Shown here one piece after another: positions 6,158 to 8,374 of a stretch of DNA of 8,374 nt. Origin of the DNA: an uncultured Oscillospiraceae bacterium. Its GTDB lineage: Bacteria > Bacillota > Clostridia > Oscillospirales > Ruminococcaceae. Position 1 is the stretch's first letter. Every line of letters begins with the position of its first letter. The translations under genes and the position numbers were made by a program. The notes beneath the pieces are model-generated. The model was given only the letters and a program-made list of their open reading frames with translations, was not told the DNA's origin and searched no databases. The stretch spans positions 1-8,374 of the forward strand of contig CAJTQM010000041.1 of the NCBI GenBank assembly GCA_910578255.1, in the 5' to 3' direction.

Positions 6158-6190
6158 AAAAACGGACAGCCCATTTGCCGTCCGTTTTTT
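6158..6190 (-). terminator. Intrinsic terminator of the ABC permease unit
   Basis: AAAAACGGAC (6158-6167) pairs with GTCCGTTTTT (6180-6189). On the minus strand the GC-rich stem is followed by five T, and the hairpin starts 18 bases after the permease stop. AAAAACGG is repeated just beyond it (6149-6156), allowing an alternative pairing. The A/T symmetry means the element could also act on plus-strand transcripts. Confidence 0.88.
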
Positions 6191-6208
6191 GTCTGATTGA
6201 AAAGGTTC

Positions 6209-7576
6209 CTATTCGTGCTTGATCGCTTCCAATGCGCTGATTTTAACCGCCCGGTTGGCCGGCGAAAATCCGGAAATCAGACCGATCAGGGTGGAAAAAA
6301 CCAGCGCCAAGGCCACCAGCCAGGGAGGGATCACCGAAAGCTGGGTCGCCATGCCGGAGCCGTCGTAATATCCGCCGCCCATCATGCCGCCGACGCTTCC
6401 GCCTCCGCCTAAGATATTGAGCACAGCGGAGATGATAAAGCTCAACATCACGCCAATCACGCCGCCGCCAAAGCCGATTAAGCCCGCCTCCATCAAAAAG
6501 ATGGTGCGGATATCGCCGATGACGCAGCCCAGGACCTTCATAATGCCGATTTCACGGGTCCGTTCATAGATGGACATAACCATCGTATTGGTAATGCCCA
6601 TGGCCGCCACCAAAAGAGAAATACCGCCCAGGCCGCCTAACAAAAGCATCGTGTTTCTAACCTGCTCCTGCAGCGGCTTTCTCATGGTCTCCATGCTGTA
6701 GGTATCGTAGCCCAGGTCCTTGATCTTTGTCTCTACCTCATCCACGTAATCCATGTCGGTGACCTTAACGTATGCGTGATCGTAGTTGATTTTCCGCGGG
6801 TTAAACGCCGTGCTGGAGCTGGACGATATTCCATTATACGAATCGTATTCTTTATACAGTTCGTATAATTTATCGATGGGCAAAAACACGCCGTAAACCG
6901 TCTCGTAGCCCTTGTTCCAGTCACCTACCAGGCGTCCGGTAATGACCATATCGTGCTTTTCCGGGTCCTTGCCGCTTTTGTCCTCCTCGTCCTCCCTGCC
7001 TACCGAGATGGTAAAGGTATCGTTAAAAATATCTACTGGCGGGTCCTCGTTATCATAGGGACTGAACCACACGTCGGGATTTTTTGTATCGTTAAAGCTA
7101 TAGGGGGCGTTTTCACCGAACAAGACGGCGATCTCCTTTTCCTTCCCCGTGGGGAATTTCCCCTCGGAGAGCTCGTACCCCAGCTTTTCCAGCGCCTCGG
7201 GGTAAACGCCGTAAATGCTGTCGTTATACTCGTAATCCCCGCAGCGGATTTTGATTTTGCCCCAGTCCGCCTGAACGATGGGGGTGACAACCTCTACATG
7301 ATCATAAGCGGCAATCTGCTCGATGACGCTGTCGTCCAGGTTGGGAACTTCACTACCCGTACCGCCCCGGCCGCTGTAGTTGTAGATTTCGATTTTGGTC
7401 AGATCACCCATCTGGGCCAGCATGGCCTCCAGGCTTTCCTGCATGCCCACGCCCAGCGAGATCATCACCACAATAGCGCAGGTTCCCACCACCACGCCCA
7501 TAGTGGTCAGGGTAGTACGAACCTTTCGCCGGGAGAGGTTTTGCAGACACATCGTGATCTGATCAAATATCTTCAT
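6209..7576 (-). CDS. ABC transporter permease, MacB/FtsX family
   Basis: This 455-residue membrane protein has the four-helix type VII ABC layout: TM1 (about 21-43), a large extracytoplasmic domain (44-305), TM2 (307-330), TM3 (358-386) and TM4 (417-437). Family marks are the N-terminal NLSRRKVRTTLTTMGVVVG, ERTREIGIMKVLGC (338-351) after TM2, and the C-terminal FSPANRAVKISALEAIKHE. Such permeases work with a separate ATPase in mechanotransmission, for example export, lipoprotein handling or control of cell-wall enzymes. The substrate here is unknown. The loop between TM3 and TM4 is unusual, glycine-rich with GGGGSVGGMMGGGYYDGSG (390-408). Residues 171-210 of the outer domain are strongly acidic. 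The ATG at 7576 overlaps the preceding gene by 14 bases, with GAGG six bases upstream, so translation is probably coupled. No ATPase gene lies downstream, so its partner should be upstream, beyond the window. Confidence 0.93.
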   Translation of the reverse strand: MKIFDQITMCLQNLSRRKVRTTLTTMGVVVGTCAIVVMISLGVGMQESLEAMLAQMGDLTKIEIYNYSGRGGTGSEVPNLDDSVIEQIAAYDHVEVVTPIVQADWGKIKIRCGDYEYNDSIYGVYPEALEKLGYELSEGKFPTGKEKEIAVLFGENAPYSFNDTKNPDVWFSPYDNEDPPVDIFNDTFTISVGREDEEDKSGKDPEKHDMVITGRLVGDWNKGYETVYGVFLPIDKLYELYKEYDSYNGISSSSSTAFNPRKINYDHAYVKVTDMDYVDEVETKIKDLGYDTYSMETMRKPLQEQVRNTMLLLGGLGGISLLVAAMGITNTMVMSIYERTREIGIMKVLGCVIGDIRTIFLMEAGLIGFGGGVIGVMLSFIISAVLNILGGGGSVGGMMGGGYYDGSGMATQLSVIPPWLVALALVFSTLIGLISGFSPANRAVKISALEAIKHE

Positions 7577-8374
7577 CGTCCGCCTCTTCCCTCTTCATTT
7601 TGGTTTTTAAGAACATCCACAGGCCGGACACACCGCCTACCGACAGGCTGCCCGCGCTGAACAGAGTCCACTGCCACCAGCGCATGCCGGCTTCCTCCTC
7701 CGGCGGCATCATACCGGGGTCCATGCCCGGATCCAGCCCCGGATCGATAAAATCGCCGCTGTTGTCGTATACCTCGCAGGTAAACTCCTTGGTGATGGTG
7801 GACAGGTCGCCCTTTTCGTTTTCATAGGTGATGGTGATCACGCAGGATACCTGGCCGCCCGCCTCCATGGAGGCGATGGAAAACTTGGCGCTGCCCGAAT
7901 CGCCCGCCTTGATGTTGCCCAGATTCTGAATCTGGTTGGGATCGTCGATATTCCCGGCAATGGTCGCCGTCAGGTTGTAGATGTCCGCCCGGCCCTTGTT
8001 GACATAGCTGATCACCGCGTTGGTGTTGTCCCCCGGATACAGCATGGTGGGGAATTCGGTCAGGCTTACCTCAAACCGCTCGGTCTGGGCGATGGGGATG
8101 GAGATGGTCTCCTCCGAACTCTTAGTATTTCGCGTATCGTTGGCCACATATTCGTAGGAAAAGGTGATATGTACTGACTCGCTCCCCGGCGTAGCGCTGG
8201 TCAGGCACTTGAGGGGGATGGACTTGGTCATGGACCCCTTGGCCCCCAAGTTGGGGATGTAGTAGGTGTTGGAAGCGCCGGTAATGGAAAGCCCGTTGGT
8301 AGGCTCCACCTTCATGATGATGTTTTCCAGGTTGATGTTGGCGCTGGTGTTGTAGAAATTGACGGTCAAAGCAA
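7563..8374 (-). CDS. C-terminal part of a membrane-anchored extracytoplasmic protein with CARDB/Ig-like domains (partial at right edge)
   Basis: Only the last 269 residues are visible, and the reading frame stays open to the right edge. The sequence alternates short beta strands in the style of CARDB/COG1361 Ig-like domains, with at least two units (numbering from the leftmost TTG codon at 8369: about 1-98, ending ISIPIAQ, and 99-202, starting RFEVSLTEFPTMLYPGDNTN). A linker with three DPG repeats (209-220) and MPPEEE follows, then one transmembrane helix (about 232-254) and a short charged cytoplasmic tail ending in ADDEDI. The topology is therefore a large external domain anchored at its C-terminus. 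The codon at 8369 is TTG within an open frame (preceded by GCT) and is not a true start. The 14-base overlap with the permease suggests a joint complex, perhaps as sensor or adaptor. The family name is by pattern only and the function is unknown. Confidence 0.82.
   Translation of the reverse strand, partial: ALTVNFYNTSANINLENIIMKVEPTNGLSITGASNTYYIPNLGAKGSMTKSIPLKCLTSATPGSESVHITFSYEYVANDTRNTKSSEETISIPIAQTERFEVSLTEFPTMLYPGDNTNAVISYVNKGRADIYNLTATIAGNIDDPNQIQNLGNIKAGDSGSAKFSIASMEAGGQVSCVITITYENEKGDLSTITKEFTCEVYDNSGDFIDPGLDPGMDPGMMPPEEEAGMRWWQWTLFSAGSLSVGGVSGLWMFLKTKMKREEADDEDI
7710..7745 (-). repeat. Three tandem 12-base repeats encoding Asp-Pro-Gly-(Leu/Met)
   Basis: On the minus strand three 12-base units occur in a row (GATCCGGGGCTG, GATCCGGGCATG, GACCCCGGTATG), giving D-P-G-L, D-P-G-M, D-P-G-M. 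They lie in the linker between the outer beta domains and the membrane helix of the CARDB-like protein. The third unit has diverged at synonymous sites, so the repeat is not brand new. Repeat number could vary between strains by slippage. Confidence 0.75.

Noticed and set aside
6953..7660. Plus-strand open frame of 235 codons
   Set aside because: It is antisense to the permease and crosses into the next gene. It has no ribosome site or domain that I can recognise.
8367..8369. TTG at 8369 as the start of the CARDB-like protein
   Set aside because: The frame continues open to the edge, the protein begins in the middle of a beta domain, and no signal peptide is present, so the gene is cut by the window.

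Overview
The window reads as part of a chromosome from a gut-type clostridial Firmicute, probably of the Ruminococcaceae/Oscillospiraceae kind. This is inferred from Gram-positive Shine-Dalgarno sites (GGAGG, AAAGGAG), sigma-A-like promoters, TTG starts, a DUF4830-type protein, an MsmX/UgpC-type sugar-importer ATPase and a clostridial-style EF-G paralogue. It is not proven from the sequence. All recognisable genes lie on the minus strand, so transcription runs from right to left. I see no tRNA, rRNA, CRISPR array, insertion sequence or phage gene.

Right part (6158-8374): the C-terminal end of a membrane-anchored extracytoplasmic protein with Ig/CARDB-like beta domains runs in from beyond the window. 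It overlaps by 14 bases a MacB/FtsX-type ABC transporter permease. An intrinsic terminator at 6158-6190 closes this unit. The matching ATPase is not in the window and is expected upstream, past the right edge.

Middle (2954-6117): an inverted repeat, a promoter and a leader of about 100 bases with a small hairpin precede a 690-residue EF-G-like GTPase. Its G-domain motifs differ from canonical EF-G, while its domain IV tip is conserved. It is followed 61 bases later by a bactofilin, a polymer-forming cytoskeletal protein with long acidic, proline-rich tails. A terminator hairpin at 2954-2997 follows. The two genes look like one transcription unit.

Left part (1-2900): three apparently separate short units follow. 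They are a single-pass membrane protein with a DUF4830-like domain, an RsuA-type rRNA pseudouridine synthase with a strong extended -10 promoter and a TTG start, and a stand-alone sugar-importer ATPase. The ATPase has its own promoter and ends in a perfect 30-base palindrome terminator. The last 250 bases hold no gene but carry a good promoter (27-55) that fires out of the left edge.

The contents are mainly housekeeping: translation and rRNA modification, envelope or cytoskeleton, and transport energisation. The points most worth a second look are the diverged EF-G paralogue, its linkage to a bactofilin, the unusual bactofilin tails, the orphan sugar ATPase, and the tandem DPG repeat and glycine-rich loop in the envelope transporter unit. 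I did not find a clear, wholly new system.
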